Shown here piece after piece: positions 44,793 to 54,652 of a stretch of 64,000 nucleotides of DNA (positions are counted from its first letter, which is position 1; the number at the start of each line of letters is the position of its first letter). Made by a program: the position numbers and the translations under genes. Origin of the DNA: Sulfitobacter sp. F26204 (GTDB taxonomy: Bacteria > Pseudomonadota > Alphaproteobacteria > Rhodobacterales > Rhodobacteraceae); NCBI RefSeq assembly GCF_026410305.1, contig NZ_JAPMLQ010000006.1, forward strand, positions 117,848-181,847, read 5' to 3'. The notes under the pieces are model-generated. The model was not told the DNA's origin and did not search any database. It was given only the letters and a program-made list of their open reading frames with translations.

Positions 44793-45174
44793 TAACCTCT
44801 CCAGTCAAACCCCCTGAGGGCATCCCATACCTTTGGGCGGACTTTTCCTTCCGTTGGTTGTGCGCTTCGAACATGGCGGAAATGGGGCAAAGCGTTGGCA
44901 AATATAGGCATTTTACAGGCAATTTGCTCACCAGTGCTGCCGAAACGGGGTGGCTGTTTCAATGTTGCGAACAATTACAGAAAAATGCCGTCCATTTTTC
45001 GCCAGAGTCCATTTCTCCGGCGTTAACGATTATTAAAGTCGCACCTTGCAAATGCGCCCGTTAGGGTGGCGTCAGGATTGTATTGCCGAACCGAGTCGCC
45101 AGGGGAAGAACGAGACCCGAAGCGCGCGCCGGTTTTCGCGTGATATGTCCATAGCAGAATGACAGGAGTAACCG
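44793..45174. other. Divergent promoter region, tadG / glutamate dehydrogenase
   Basis: 382 bases between divergent starts. A TTAA-N6-TTAA motif (45023-45036) is close to, but one base shorter than, the CtrA consensus TTAA-N7-TTAA. No reading frame or strong hairpin is seen. Confidence 0.45.
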
Positions 45175-46605
<1,431 letters not shown>

Positions 46606-47002
46606 TGGCCTGCGCGGCGGGCAGAACGATGCCACGCCGCGCATTCATCCCTTTTGCATGACGTCCGGTTCCCTGGCGCATGGGGTCTAGCCAGCGCTGT
46701 TAACTGGCGGGCGTCATGCACTTATGAACATCGCGATGAAGTGGCGCTCTCTGCGGCCTTGTTGGCGCGGCAGCAGCGTTTTGACAGGCGCTCCCTGGTC
46801 AAGGTGACAGCAAGCTGAGATCCTGTGGCACCTTTGGATTGGCGCACAAAGGTTGCGCCGAGGCCCCGGTTTGGCGTGGGTTCAAGCAGAGGGGGCGGCG
46901 GCGGCGGATTCATGTCGCTAGAGGACAAGTCGGTGCAGAAAGCCGTTGTACCCTCGGCGCGGTGCTGGCTTTATGGTGGCAAGACCAAGGGGGATTTGTA
47001 TC
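46606..47002. other. Intergenic region before soxB
   Basis: 397 bases holding a long imperfect stem-loop (46655-46720), possible soxB promoter elements and a proline-codon-like repeat (a run of GGC/GGG triplets near 46892-46910). I see no glycine riboswitch pair and no convincing gene. Confidence 0.5.
46655..46720. other. Long interrupted stem-loop downstream of glutamate dehydrogenase
   Basis: TGCATGACG pairs with CGTCATGCA (9 pairs), then CCGGTT with AACTGG (6 pairs including one G-U in RNA), then CTGGC with GCCAG (5 pairs) around a 12-base loop. About 20 pairs in total, with small internal loops and no T tract afterwards. Confidence 0.5.
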
Positions 47003-48256
47003 ATGCGGTTTTCAGGGTTGCGCGTGTTGCGTGAGGGGCTGACCGGTAACAAGGGCTGGACGCCCCATTGGCGCGACCCCGAACCCAAGGCCGAATATGA
47101 CGCCATCATCATTGGCGGCGGCGGGCATGGGTTGAGCACCGCCTATTATCTGGCCAAGAACCACGGCATGACAAATATTGCCGTTCTTGAGAAGGGTTAT
47201 CTTGGCGGTGGTAATGTCGGGCGCAATACCACGATTGTTCGGGCGAATTACGGACTTGAAGGCAATTCGCAGTTTTATTCCCATTCCCTGAAACTCTGGG
47301 AAGGGTTGGAACAGGATCTGAATTACAATGCGATGATGTCGCAGCGCGGGGTCTTGATGCTGTGTCACTCGGACGGGCAGCGCGATGCCTTTGCACGACG
47401 CGGTAACATGATGGCGGCGCAAGGGGACGATGCGGAACTGTTGAACGTTGATCAGGTACGCCATCTGCTGCCCTATCTGGATTTCGACAACACACGGTTT
47501 CCGATATACGGCGGGCTGCTGCACCGGCGTGGCGGCACGGCGCGCCATGATGCAGTGGCCTGGGGCTATGCTCGCGGTGCGGACCAGCGCGGAGTGGATC
47601 TGATCCAGCAATGCGAGGTGACGGGGATCGACATCGAGCAGGGGGTGGTGATGGGGGTACAGACCACGCGCGGTCCTATTCGGGCCAGGAAGGTCGGTAT
47701 GGTGGTCGCCGGGCGGTCTTCTCAAGTGGCGGCAATGGCGGGCATGCGCCTGCCAGTGGAGAGCCATGTCCTGCAGGCCTTTGTGACCGAGGGCATAAAG
47801 CCGGTGATCGATCATGTGATCAGTTTCGGCATGGGACATTTCTATATCAGCCAGTCAGACAAGGGAGGTCTGGTCTTTGGCGGGGATCTGGACTTTTACG
47901 CCTCTTACGCGGCGCGCGGTAACATTCCGATGATGGAACATGTGATGGAGGCAGGCATGACCCTGATGCCGATGATCGGCAAGGCCAAGGTCCTGCGGTC
48001 TTGGGGCGGCATCATGGACATGACGCCGGACGGATCTCCGATTATCGACAAGACCCAGACGGAAGGTTTGTTTCTGAATTGCGGCTGGTGTTACGGCGGG
48101 TTCAAGGCGGTGCCGGCCTCGGGGGATGCCTTTGCGCATCTGATTGCCACCGGCGAGCCGCATGAGGCGGCGGCGGCCTACAGGCTCGACCGGTTCCGCA
48201 GCGGGTACGGGTTGATGGATGAAGAGGCGACAGGGTCACAGCATAATCTGCACTAG
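47003..48256 (+). CDS. soxB: Sarcosine oxidase subunit beta
   Basis: A 417-residue flavoprotein subunit carrying covalent FMN and FAD sites in the heterotetrameric enzyme that oxidises sarcosine to glycine. ATG 47003 (GGGGG about nine bases upstream) gives the exact family length and N-terminus (RFSGLRVLREGLTGNKGW). The dinucleotide-binding motif is IIIGGGGHGLSTAYYLA. The end ILNCGWCYGGFKA-like block (FLNCGWCYGGFKAVP) is characteristic. First gene of soxBDAG. Confidence 0.96.
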   Translation: MRFSGLRVLREGLTGNKGWTPHWRDPEPKAEYDAIIIGGGGHGLSTAYYLAKNHGMTNIAVLEKGYLGGGNVGRNTTIVRANYGLEGNSQFYSHSLKLWEGLEQDLNYNAMMSQRGVLMLCHSDGQRDAFARRGNMMAAQGDDAELLNVDQVRHLLPYLDFDNTRFPIYGGLLHRRGGTARHDAVAWGYARGADQRGVDLIQQCEVTGIDIEQGVVMGVQTTRGPIRARKVGMVVAGRSSQVAAMAGMRLPVESHVLQAFVTEGIKPVIDHVISFGMGHFYISQSDKGGLVFGGDLDFYASYAARGNIPMMEHVMEAGMTLMPMIGKAKVLRSWGGIMDMTPDGSPIIDKTQTEGLFLNCGWCYGGFKAVPASGDAFAHLIATGEPHEAAAAYRLDRFRSGYGLMDEEATGSQHNLH

Positions 48257-48351
48257 ATCTGGGCGCGCGCGATGGCATGGATTTCGGCGGCAGAGGATTC
48301 AGGGGCTGTGCCAGACGACTGTTGAGGTCGCACGAGAGCGAGGATGAGTTT

Positions 48352-48402
48352 ATGGGCAAGATGAAGTTTGGCATGGGACTGCGACGGGAGGATCGGGCAT
48401 GA
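48352..48402 (+). CDS. Possible 16-residue peptide between soxB and soxD
   Basis: ATG 48352 opens a 16-codon frame (MGKMKFGMGLRREDRA) ending in a TGA that overlaps the soxD start (ATGA). There is no strong ribosome binding site of its own. It could couple translation to soxD or simply be chance. Confidence 0.2.
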   Translation: MGKMKFGMGLRREDRA

Positions 48403-48680
48403 GAATTGAGTGTCCCATTTGCGGGGAGCGGGACCGGCGGGAGTTTTATTATCAAGGGGCAGCGGTGATGTTGGCGCGCCCCGGTGACGCGGCGACGGAG
48501 GCGGAGTGGCAGAGCTATCTGCATCTGCGCGAAAACCCGGCGGGTAGAACGGACGAACTGTGGCAGCATGAGGCGGGCTGCCGCGCCTGGGTGGTGGTGA
48601 CGCGGGATACGACAACGCATGTGATTGCGACCGTGCGGCTGGCAACCGATGTGGCGCAGACCAGGGAGGCGACAGGATGA
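48399..48680 (+). CDS. soxD: Sarcosine oxidase subunit delta
   Basis: A 93-residue zinc-binding subunit. CPICGERDRREF near the N-terminus, and HEAGCRAWVVVTRDT, supply the zinc ligands and the family signature. GGGAGG stands seven bases before ATG 48399. The stop overlaps the soxA start. Confidence 0.96.
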   Translation: MRIECPICGERDRREFYYQGAAVMLARPGDAATEAEWQSYLHLRENPAGRTDELWQHEAGCRAWVVVTRDTTTHVIATVRLATDVAQTREATG

Positions 48681-51616
48681 GGATTTCCGGCAAGGGCATG
48701 GTGGATCGCAGCAAGCCTGTGACCTTCAGGTTCGATGGCGTGCCCTACGGCGGGTTTGCGGGGGATACGGTGGCCTCGGCCTTGCTGGCCAATGGTGTCA
48801 CCCTGATGGGACGCTCGTTCAAGTATCACAGGCCGCGCGGAGTATTGAGCGCGGGCAGCGAAGAGCCCAATGCCCTGATCACGGTGGGCACAGGCGCACA
48901 GCAGGAGCCTAATGTCAGGGCGACACAGGTCGAGATTCATGACGGATTGAGTGCGCGGTCACAAAACGCCTGGCCGACGCTGGATTTTGACGTGATGGCG
49001 GTGAATGATCTGGCTGCCCCGTTTCTGGGAGCGGGATTCTATTACAAGACTTTCATGTGGCCCCGGCGGTTCTGGGAGAGCATTTACGAACCGGTCATCC
49101 GCAAGGCGGCAGGGCTGGGCGCGCTTTCGGGGCAAAGCAATGGGGACACATACGAAAAAGCCTTTGGGTTTTGCGATCTTCTGGTGATCGGTGCCGGGCC
49201 GGCGGGATTGATGGCGGCGCTGACAGCGGCGCAAGGCGGCGCGGATGTGATACTGGCGGATGAAGACAGTCTCATGGGCGGTCGCTTGAACGCTGATTCC
49301 GCTGGCGTCGCAGAGCAGGCGGGCAGCGACTGGGCCGCCTCGATCGTCGCACAGCTGGCGGCGATGGAAAATGTCCGGCTGATGCCGCGTACCACGGTCA
49401 CGGGTGTCTATGATGGCGGCACCTTTGGTGCCTTGGAGCGGGTGAACCAGCATCACGGCGCGCGTTCGGGTGGTGCGGCGCTGGAGTGTTTCTGGCGGAT
49501 CACGGCCCGGCGGTCCGTGTTGGCGGCGGGGGCCATCGAGCGGCCTGTGGCCTTTCGCAACAATGACCGGCCCGGGATCATGACCGCGGGTGCCGTGCGT
49601 GCCTATGTCAACCGCTGGGGGGTCGCGCCCGGAAAACGGGTGGCGGTGTTCTGCAACAATGATGATGCCCATCAAACGGCGCGGGATCTTGAGGCTGTTG
49701 GCCTGCATGTGGTCGCGGTGATCGACAGCCGGGCGGATGCCGTGGTCGAGGATTTTGACGGACAGGTGTTTGCCGGTGCGCAGGTCTGCAATGCCGGGGG
49801 GCGCAAGGCGCTGGAGAGCATCACGCTGCGGACTGCCGGAGGTCGGGAGGAAACCCTGCAGGTGGACTGTCTGGCCATGTCGGGTGGCTGGAACCCGACG
49901 GTGAACCTGACCTGCCATTTGAACGGGCGGCCTGCATGGCGCGAGGATATTCATGCCTTTGTGCCAACCGAAGGCGCGGTACCGGGGATGGCGGCGGCGG
50001 GAGCCTGTGCCGGGGTCTTTTCGACGGCTGGGTGTCTGGCGGATGGTGTCAAGGCCGGCAAGGCGGCCCTTCAGGCACTTGGCCGCAAACCTGTCGATGT
50101 GGACCTTCCGGCAGCGGAGGATGCGCCTTATCGGATCGCGCCTCTGTGGGCGGTGGCAGGCGGCGGGCGGGCATGGTTGGATTTCCAGAATGACGTTACC
50201 GTCAAGGATGTCAGCCAGGCTGCGGTGGAGAACTTCAAATCTGTTGAGCACATGAAACGCTATACCACCCAGGGCATGGCGACGGATCAGGGCAAGAATT
50301 CCAATGTCGCGGCCCTGGCAGTGCTGGCGGATGCCACGGGGCGCGGAATCCCCGAGACCGGCACGACGACCTTTCGTCCGCCCTATGTGCCGGTGGCGAT
50401 TGCGGCGTTGGGCGCGGGGAGCCAGGGGCATGGATTTGCGCCGGAACGCTGGACCACCTCACATTTCCGGTCAGTCGAGATGGGGGCACCGATGATCGAG
50501 GCAGGCCTGTGGTACCGGCCGAGCTATTTCCCCAGGGCGGGCGAGCAGACCTGGCGCGAGAGCTGTGACCGTGAGGTGGGCTATGTACGCAACAGCGTTG
50601 GCGTTTGCGATGTGTCGACTTTGGGCAAGATCGATATTCAGGGACCGGATGCGGCCAAGCTGCTGGATTTTGTCTATACCAACATGTTTTCGACGCTGAA
50701 GGTCGGGCGGGTGCGCTATGGGCTGATGCTGCGCGAGGACGGGCATGTGATGGACGATGGCACCTGTGCGCGGCTCGGCGCGCAACATTATCTGATGACA
50801 ACAACAACCGCAGCCGCGGGGGCCGTGATGCGGCATCTGGAGTTTGTGACGCAATGTCTGCGCCCCGATTGGCAGGTGACATTTACCTCTGTCACCGAGC
50901 AATGGGCGCAATTCGCTATTGCAGGGCCGCAGGCGCGGGTGCTTGTGAACGAGGTGCTGGACGTACCGATTGACGGGGAAAGTTGGCCTTTCATGGCCTG
51001 TGGCGCGGTAACGCTCGGTGGTATTGGCGGGCGGCTGTTCCGGATTTCGTTTTCGGGGGAACATGCCTATGAACTGGCGGTGCCTGCGCGGTTCGGCGCG
51101 GCGCTGTTTGATGAACTGGCCAAGCGGTCGCAGGCGCTGGGCGGTGGGCCATATGGTATGGAAGCGCTGAATGTACTGCGGATCGAAAAGGGGTTCATCA
51201 CCCACGCGGAGATTGAAGGCCGCACGACGGCCTTTGATGTGGGAATGGGGCGGATGATCTCGGCAAAGAAGGACTGTATCGGCAAGACCATGGCAGCGCG
51301 CCCCGGACTGGTGGATGTCAACCGGCCGCAGATGGTGGGTTTGAAACCGGTGGATGCACAGGCCAAGCTGACCGCTGGGGCGCATCTGTTTGATGCAGGT
51401 GTCGAAACCATACGTGAGAATTATCAGGGGCATGTGTCATCGGTTGGCTATTCGCCTGATCTGGGCAGGATGATCGGGCTGGGATTTGTGCGCCGCGGTC
51501 CGGAACGGATGGGCGAGGTGATCCATCTGGTGGATCGTATGCGCGGTGTCGAAACTGAGGTCGAGATCTGCGGGACGGTGTTTCTGGACCCAGAAGGGGA
51601 GCGGGTACGTGGTTGA
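48677..51616 (+). CDS. soxA: Sarcosine oxidase subunit alpha
   Basis: A 979-residue subunit. The N-terminal ferredoxin-like/NAD region (RSFKYHRPRGV) is followed by a pyridine-nucleotide flavoprotein domain (LLVIGAGPAGLMAAL) and, after about residue 590, an aminomethyltransferase (GcvT)-like domain that binds tetrahydrofolate and captures the one-carbon unit as 5,10-methylene-THF. Full family length. It overlaps soxD by four bases and soxG by eight. Confidence 0.96.
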   Translation: MRISGKGMVDRSKPVTFRFDGVPYGGFAGDTVASALLANGVTLMGRSFKYHRPRGVLSAGSEEPNALITVGTGAQQEPNVRATQVEIHDGLSARSQNAWPTLDFDVMAVNDLAAPFLGAGFYYKTFMWPRRFWESIYEPVIRKAAGLGALSGQSNGDTYEKAFGFCDLLVIGAGPAGLMAALTAAQGGADVILADEDSLMGGRLNADSAGVAEQAGSDWAASIVAQLAAMENVRLMPRTTVTGVYDGGTFGALERVNQHHGARSGGAALECFWRITARRSVLAAGAIERPVAFRNNDRPGIMTAGAVRAYVNRWGVAPGKRVAVFCNNDDAHQTARDLEAVGLHVVAVIDSRADAVVEDFDGQVFAGAQVCNAGGRKALESITLRTAGGREETLQVDCLAMSGGWNPTVNLTCHLNGRPAWREDIHAFVPTEGAVPGMAAAGACAGVFSTAGCLADGVKAGKAALQALGRKPVDVDLPAAEDAPYRIAPLWAVAGGGRAWLDFQNDVTVKDVSQAAVENFKSVEHMKRYTTQGMATDQGKNSNVAALAVLADATGRGIPETGTTTFRPPYVPVAIAALGAGSQGHGFAPERWTTSHFRSVEMGAPMIEAGLWYRPSYFPRAGEQTWRESCDREVGYVRNSVGVCDVSTLGKIDIQGPDAAKLLDFVYTNMFSTLKVGRVRYGLMLREDGHVMDDGTCARLGAQHYLMTTTTAAAGAVMRHLEFVTQCLRPDWQVTFTSVTEQWAQFAIAGPQARVLVNEVLDVPIDGESWPFMACGAVTLGGIGGRLFRISFSGEHAYELAVPARFGAALFDELAKRSQALGGGPYGMEALNVLRIEKGFITHAEIEGRTTAFDVGMGRMISAKKDCIGKTMAARPGLVDVNRPQMVGLKPVDAQAKLTAGAHLFDAGVETIRENYQGHVSSVGYSPDLGRMIGLGFVRRGPERMGEVIHLVDRMRGVETEVEICGTVFLDPEGERVRG

Positions 51617-52151
51617 ATTGATCGCCAAGAGCGCTTGTGAAGGGCTGTTACCGCTGAGCATCGGATCGGTCACGGCAGAAGAACCCGAATATGCAGTGAT
51701 GACGTCCTTGTCAGCCTTTGCAGACCCATCGGCACTGGATGCTGCGCTGTCCAAAGCGCATGGGCTGGAACTGCCGTTGCCAGGGCAAAGCACATCGAAG
51801 GGAGGGCTGCGCTGTCTCTGGTTCGGGCGGGATTCGGTGATGTTGATCGGTGTCGCGCCTGATCCCGCCTTGGTGGAACATGGCGCGGTTGTGGATCAGT
51901 CGGATGCCTGGGCAAGGGTGACACTGAGCGGGGCAGGAGCAGTTGACGTGCTGGCGCGTCTGGTGCCGGTTGACTTGCGGGCGGCTGTGTTCAGGCTGGG
52001 GCAAACCGCGCGGACACAATTGGGGCATATGCAGGCCTCCATCACCCGAACCGCGCCGGATGGGTTTGAAATCATGGTATTTCGTTCGATGGCCGGCAGT
52101 CTGGTGCATGACCTGAAACGGGCCATGGCGGCGGTGTCGATGCGCGGTTAA
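51609..52151 (+). CDS. soxG: Sarcosine oxidase subunit gamma
   Basis: About 180 residues from GTG 51609, which has AGGGGA eight bases upstream inside soxA. A GcvT-like fold is suggested by DAWARVTLSGAGAVDVLARLVPVDLR and the C-terminal RSMAGSLVHDLKRAM. It completes the alpha-beta-gamma-delta oxidase. No glyA or folate gene follows directly. Confidence 0.93.
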   Translation: MVELIAKSACEGLLPLSIGSVTAEEPEYAVMTSLSAFADPSALDAALSKAHGLELPLPGQSTSKGGLRCLWFGRDSVMLIGVAPDPALVEHGAVVDQSDAWARVTLSGAGAVDVLARLVPVDLRAAVFRLGQTARTQLGHMQASITRTAPDGFEIMVFRSMAGSLVHDLKRAMAAVSMRG

Positions 52152-52202
52152 CCTTTTGGCAAACTGCTGGTAACTAACGAATCTGTTCTCTTGGAGTAAT
52201 GT

Positions 52203-52511
52203 ATGAAACGTTTTCTGGTAATGGCTGTTGTAGCGGCGTCATCGCTGGGCGGGATCGCCCGTGCACAAGATAACGCAAAGGTCGAGAGTTGTGGCCATCA
52301 GGCGACTGTCGTGGCAGCAATCCAGCAAGCGCGGCTGGATCGTGTAAAAGAGCGCAAGGTGCATGAACATGTGTTGGCCAAGGCCACATGGCCGGAGAAT
52401 TTCAACACTGCCATCCCGCTGTTGACGCCTTGGGTTTACGAGATGAAGATGCGCGACATCCGTGAAAAGGATCTTGCGGCAGCCTGGACGGAGCTTTGTT
52501 TGCAGCAATAA
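52203..52511 (+). CDS. Small secreted protein of unknown function
   Basis: 102 residues with a signal peptide (RFLVMAVVAASSLGGIARA, cleavage near AQD). The mature part is about 80 residues, mostly helical, with two cysteines that may form a disulfide. TTGGAG precedes ATG 52203. It lies between soxG and dnaG. The family is not recognised. Confidence 0.75.
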   Translation: MKRFLVMAVVAASSLGGIARAQDNAKVESCGHQATVVAAIQQARLDRVKERKVHEHVLAKATWPENFNTAIPLLTPWVYEMKMRDIREKDLAAAWTELCLQQ

Positions 52512-52557
52512 TGTGGGTATGCTGGACTCCTCTCGTTCGCGACCAATATAAAGCCCC

Positions 52558-54513
52558 ATGAGCCTGCCACCCGGATTTTTGGACGAATTACGCACGCGGT
52601 CGAGCCTGTCACAGGTCGTCGGGCGCAAGGTCGTATGGGATGCGCGCAAGTCCAATCAAGGCAAGGGCGACATGTGGGCCCCATGCCCCTTTCATCAGGA
52701 AAAATCTGCCAGTTTTCATGTCGATGACCGCAAGGGATTCTATTATTGTTTTGGCTGTCACGCCAAGGGGGATGCCATTTCCTTTGTGCGCGAGACCGAG
52801 AATGTCGGTTTCATGGAAGCGGTCGAGATTCTGGCACGCGAGGCGGGAATGCCGGTGCCCAAGCGTGATCCGCAAGCGCAGGAGAAAGCGGACAAACGCG
52901 GCGACCTGAGCGAAGTGATGGAACTGGCCGTGCGCTGGTTTCGGCTACAGCTCAAGACCGCGGCGGCAGAAGAGGCGCGGGCCTATCTGGCGCGTCGGGG
53001 CCTGGATGCAGGCGCGCTGGAGCGTTGGGAAATCGGCTTTGCCCCCGATGCCTGGCAGGGGCTGTGGGATGCGCTGAAAGGCAAGAACATCAGTGATGAT
53101 CTGATTCTTGGTGCGGGACTGGCCAAGCCGTCAAGCAAGGGCGGCAAACCCTATGATACCTTTCGGGGCCGGATCATGTTTCCGATCCGTGACGCGCGGG
53201 GGCGGGCGATTGCCTTTGGGGGCCGTGCGATGGACCCCAATGACAACGCCAAATATCTGAATTCACCCGAGACCGAATTGTTCGACAAGGGGCGTTCGCT
53301 TTATAATGTGAAAGAGGCGCGGGTTGCGGCGGGCAAAGGGCAAAGCCTGTTGGTGGCCGAGGGCTATATGGACGTGATTGCGTTGCAACAGGCAGGGTTT
53401 GAGGCGGCCGTGGCACCATTGGGCACGGCAATTACCGAAAACCAGCTGGCGATGCTATGGCGGATCGATCCCGAACCGATCATCACGCTGGATGGCGACA
53501 CGGCAGGGCAACGCGCGGCGTTGCGGCTGATTGATCTGGCACTGCCGCTGTTGGAATCTGGCAAATCCCTTCGGTTCGTGATGATGCCCGAAGGACAGGA
53601 CCCTGATGACCTGTTGAAATCTGCTGGCAAGGGTGCCTTCCAAAAGCTGGTCGACGGGGCAGTGCCGATGGTGCAATTGCTGTGGCAACGCGAAACCGAG
53701 GGCCGCGTGTTTGACAGCCCCGAACGCAAGGCGGCGCTGGACAAGGCCTTGCGTGAAAAGATCATGTTGATCAAGGATCCGTCGATCCGCAGTCATTACG
53801 GCCAGGAAATCAAGGATTTGCGCTGGAAGCTGTTCCGCCCGCAGGGAGGGGAGCGCAGGCCGACGGCGCGCAGCGGCGGCAAATGGCAGGCCGCGCCGCA
53901 GGGACCGTCACCGACCACAAAATCCTCTGTGCTGGCGGCTGGCACCGATCCACGCATGACACAACATCTGCGCGAGGCCGTGATCCTTGCTGCCTTTGCA
54001 ACCTGTCCGCAGATCATCGAGGACTTCGAGAGCGGACTGGAAATGATGGTCTGTGCCGATCCGACGCATCGTGCGTTGCGCGATGTGCTTTTGCGCCATG
54101 CGCATCAGGATCCAACGAGGATGCGCGAAAAAATTTCCGAAGTGCTGGGACCGGACGCCCTTGAAAACCTGCTGTCCCAACGCCACGTTGCGATCACACC
54201 CTGTATCCGTCACCCAGGTGACAGGGAAATGGCCAGCCTTACCGTTGCAGAGGAATTGGCCAAGCTGGAGGCCGCCAGGGGGCTTGATGCCGAAATCGCG
54301 GAAGCCATGGAGGATCTGAGCGGTGTCGCGGATGAAGGTGTCACCTGGCGGTTGTCAGAGGCTGCGCGTGCCGCTGAACTGGCCAGCCGGTCGGGACATG
54401 AGGATACGGCTGAATATGACCGCGGCGACAACGGCGCGGACATCAACAAGGACGAACGCAGCCGGTTGGATAAGCTGCTGGGAACGATCAAATTCGATAA
54501 ATCAAAGCGCTGA
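52558..54513 (+). CDS. dnaG: DNA primase
   Basis: A 651-residue primase that lays RNA primers for replication. The N-terminal CHC2 zinc finger has C43, H46, C64 and C67 (CPFHQE, YYCFGCHAKGD). The TOPRIM core contains EGYMDVIAL (E268) and TLDGDTAGQRA. The C-terminal third is the DnaB-interacting region, less conserved. The ribosome binding site is weak. It precedes rpoD, as in many alphaproteobacteria; rpsU is absent. Confidence 0.97.
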   Translation: MSLPPGFLDELRTRSSLSQVVGRKVVWDARKSNQGKGDMWAPCPFHQEKSASFHVDDRKGFYYCFGCHAKGDAISFVRETENVGFMEAVEILAREAGMPVPKRDPQAQEKADKRGDLSEVMELAVRWFRLQLKTAAAEEARAYLARRGLDAGALERWEIGFAPDAWQGLWDALKGKNISDDLILGAGLAKPSSKGGKPYDTFRGRIMFPIRDARGRAIAFGGRAMDPNDNAKYLNSPETELFDKGRSLYNVKEARVAAGKGQSLLVAEGYMDVIALQQAGFEAAVAPLGTAITENQLAMLWRIDPEPIITLDGDTAGQRAALRLIDLALPLLESGKSLRFVMMPEGQDPDDLLKSAGKGAFQKLVDGAVPMVQLLWQRETEGRVFDSPERKAALDKALREKIMLIKDPSIRSHYGQEIKDLRWKLFRPQGGERRPTARSGGKWQAAPQGPSPTTKSSVLAAGTDPRMTQHLREAVILAAFATCPQIIEDFESGLEMMVCADPTHRALRDVLLRHAHQDPTRMREKISEVLGPDALENLLSQRHVAITPCIRHPGDREMASLTVAEELAKLEAARGLDAEIAEAMEDLSGVADEGVTWRLSEAARAAELASRSGHEDTAEYDRGDNGADINKDERSRLDKLLGTIKFDKSKR

Positions 54514-54514
54514 G

Positions 54515-54539
54515 GCCAAAAAACAGTGTCTTTTTTGGC
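54515..54539 (+). terminator. Hairpin after dnaG
   Basis: GCCAAAAAA-CAGTGTC-TTTTTTGGC is a perfect nine-pair dyad one base after the dnaG stop. The weak A-T stem with T-rich right arm could act as a partial terminator in either direction and would separate dnaG from rpoD transcripts. Confidence 0.5.
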
Positions 54540-54574
54540 AGGCACTTTAGGAAAAAGCAGGATATCGGGTTTAA

Positions 54575-54628
54575 GAATCATCGCGAAACCCGCATGATTC
54601 GGAGGTACGAATCACCTGCACTGATTCG
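54575..54628. promoter_or_regulatory. Two dyads with four GANTC sites upstream of rpoD
   Basis: GAATCAT-N12-ATGATTC (54575-54600) and CGAATCA-N7-TGATTCG (54608-54628). Each arm contains GANTC, the CcrM methylation target in alphaproteobacteria: 54575-54579, 54596-54600, 54609-54613 and 54623-54627. The dyads lie 25-78 bases before the rpoD start codon. Confidence 0.6.
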
Positions 54629-54652
54629 CGCGTTTGCGCCGGAGGAACTTAC

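Noticed and set aside
46722..46928. Minus-strand 68-codon frame between glutamate dehydrogenase and soxB
   Set aside because: Starts with a polyproline run from the GGC-repeat DNA, has no family resemblance and no Shine-Dalgarno; could be a gene remnant but cannot be supported.
46606..47002. Glycine riboswitch before soxB
   Set aside because: I searched by eye for the paired aptamer cores and found none; only an unrelated stem-loop is present.
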